Positions 15,358 to 15,980 of a stretch of 15,980 nucleotides of DNA are shown here, piece by piece (the first letter of the stretch is position 1; each line of letters begins with the position of its first letter). A program made the translations under genes and the position numbers. The stretch covers positions 1 through 15,980 of the forward strand of contig CAZBYL010000050.1 in NCBI GenBank assembly GCA_964496275.1, written 5' to 3'. The notes beneath the pieces were generated by a model. The model was not told the DNA's origin. It worked only from the letters and a program-made list of their open reading frames with translations, and ran no database searches. The stretch comes from CAZBYL01 sp964496275. Its GTDB lineage: Bacteria > Synergistota > Synergistia > Synergistales > Synergistaceae.

Positions 15358-15980
15358 TTATCTTGTGGCGAGTGTGGAGAGGTCAAAGATTGGCAGCAGT
15401 ACCGCTATAACAACGAAACCGACAAGGAATCCCATCACAAGGATTATCATGGGTTCGGCGAGAGTGGCCCATTTCTGCATGGAGGATTGAGCGTAATCCC
15501 AGCAGTTTGAACCTAGGCGCGTCAGCGAGTCGGGCAGATTGCCTCCGCTCTCTCCAACGCGTACGACTGTGACTATTTCTTCGGGGAATGAACCCTCTTT
15601 CTCCAAACCCTGAGAGAATCTGTATCCCTGTCTGATGTGTTCTGATACGACGGCAAGGCGTCCCTTTACCGGGTCCAGGGGGGCCGTAAGTTTCAGTACC
15701 TGCACCAATGGCATTCCCGCTTTCAGAAGTGTGCCGGCCTGAGAGAATATCATGGCAAACGCTATGTTGTCGCGCACATCCTTGAACATCGGGAGCGTTA
15801 TTTTTTTATTGTTTCTGCGGCACCAAAAGATGAATATTGCCACCACGCTTATGAATGGCAGGAATCCGACTCTTACTGCGTGAGAGATGAATATGAGAAG
15901 TTTTGTGACGAACGGCAGTTCCGCACCCGATTCTATGACGAGTTCTGTGAGCTTGGGAACTACGAAGCTGAGCAGAAATA
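15358..15980 (-). CDS. gspF: Type II secretion/type IV pilus inner-membrane platform protein GspF/PilC (5' part outside window)
   Basis: The frame is open from the TAA at 15358 to the right edge, so only the C-terminal 206 or so residues are seen and the real start lies outside. The visible order is FVVPKLTELVIESGAELPFVT, the usual linker after the first T2SSF domain, a membrane segment (about ISHAVRVGFLPFISVVAIFIFW), the second T2SSF domain with IFSQAGTLLKAGMPLV and the family motif VRVGESGGNLPDSL, and the final membrane helix (MIILVMGFLVGFVVIAVLLPIF) just before the C-terminus. The protein anchors the assembly ATPase and pseudopilin polymerisation in the inner membrane. Partner genes probably lie beyond the edge. 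It could serve a secretion, pilus or competence apparatus; the sequence does not decide which. Confidence 0.9.
   Translation of the reverse strand, partial: FLLSFVVPKLTELVIESGAELPFVTKLLIFISHAVRVGFLPFISVVAIFIFWCRRNNKKITLPMFKDVRDNIAFAMIFSQAGTLLKAGMPLVQVLKLTAPLDPVKGRLAVVSEHIRQGYRFSQGLEKEGSFPEEIVTVVRVGESGGNLPDSLTRLGSNCWDYAQSSMQKWATLAEPMIILVMGFLVGFVVIAVLLPIFDLSTLATR

Overview
The window looks like chromosomal DNA from an anaerobic bacterium, most likely diderm because it carries a type II secretion/type IV pilus inner-membrane platform protein. Synergistota is my best guess, with Clostridia as the alternative. This rests on gene content only (corrinoid methyl-transfer genes, an AGCS symporter, PdxS, a DUF4143 ATPase) and is low to moderate confidence.

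Layout, left to right. (1) 2-193: tail of an unidentified gene on the + strand. (2) About 210-453: a MITE-like element built of nested inverted repeats, followed by non-coding DNA to 933. (3) 934-3894 (-): a large SARP/BTAD-type regulator with an ATPase and repeat domains. (4) 4364-7978 (-): an apparent three-gene operon, transcribed corrinoid protein, then MtmB-family methyltransferase, then AGCS sodium/amino-acid symporter, with a hairpin before the symporter and a terminator after it. (5) 8234-9118 (+): an EamA/DMT exporter, converging on a MocR-type GntR-aminotransferase regulator (9127-10509, -), which diverges from pdxS (10606-11484, +). (6) 11762-12325 (+): a flavoprotein with an iron-sulfur-type cysteine cluster. 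(7) 12437-13636 (-): an AAA/DUF4143 ATPase with a large AT-rich palindrome at its promoter, flanked on both sides by near-identical hairpins. (8) 13847-15199 (-): a divergent glutamine synthetase. (9) 15358-15980 (-): the C-terminal part of a GspF/PilC protein, cut by the window edge.

The most interesting system is region 4. The methyltransferase aligns along its length with archaeal monomethylamine methyltransferase MtmB. That enzyme carries its catalytic pyrrolysine at residue 202, encoded by an in-frame amber codon. Here the gene has no internal amber codon, and an ungapped alignment around the site puts valine (V201, codon GTT) at that position. Two other active-site residues of MtmB (E259, Q333 by my recollection of its sequence) also appear changed. 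With a cognate corrinoid protein and an amino-acid symporter in the same operon, this suggests a pyrrolysine-independent MtmB-family pathway for an imported methylated compound, perhaps an N-methyl amino acid. The substrate, the methyl acceptor and the second methyltransferase are not visible here.

A second point of interest is the regulator beside pdxS: its aminotransferase-like domain has arginine (R308, CGC) where MocR regulators carry the PLP-binding lysine. No pdxT follows pdxS in the window.
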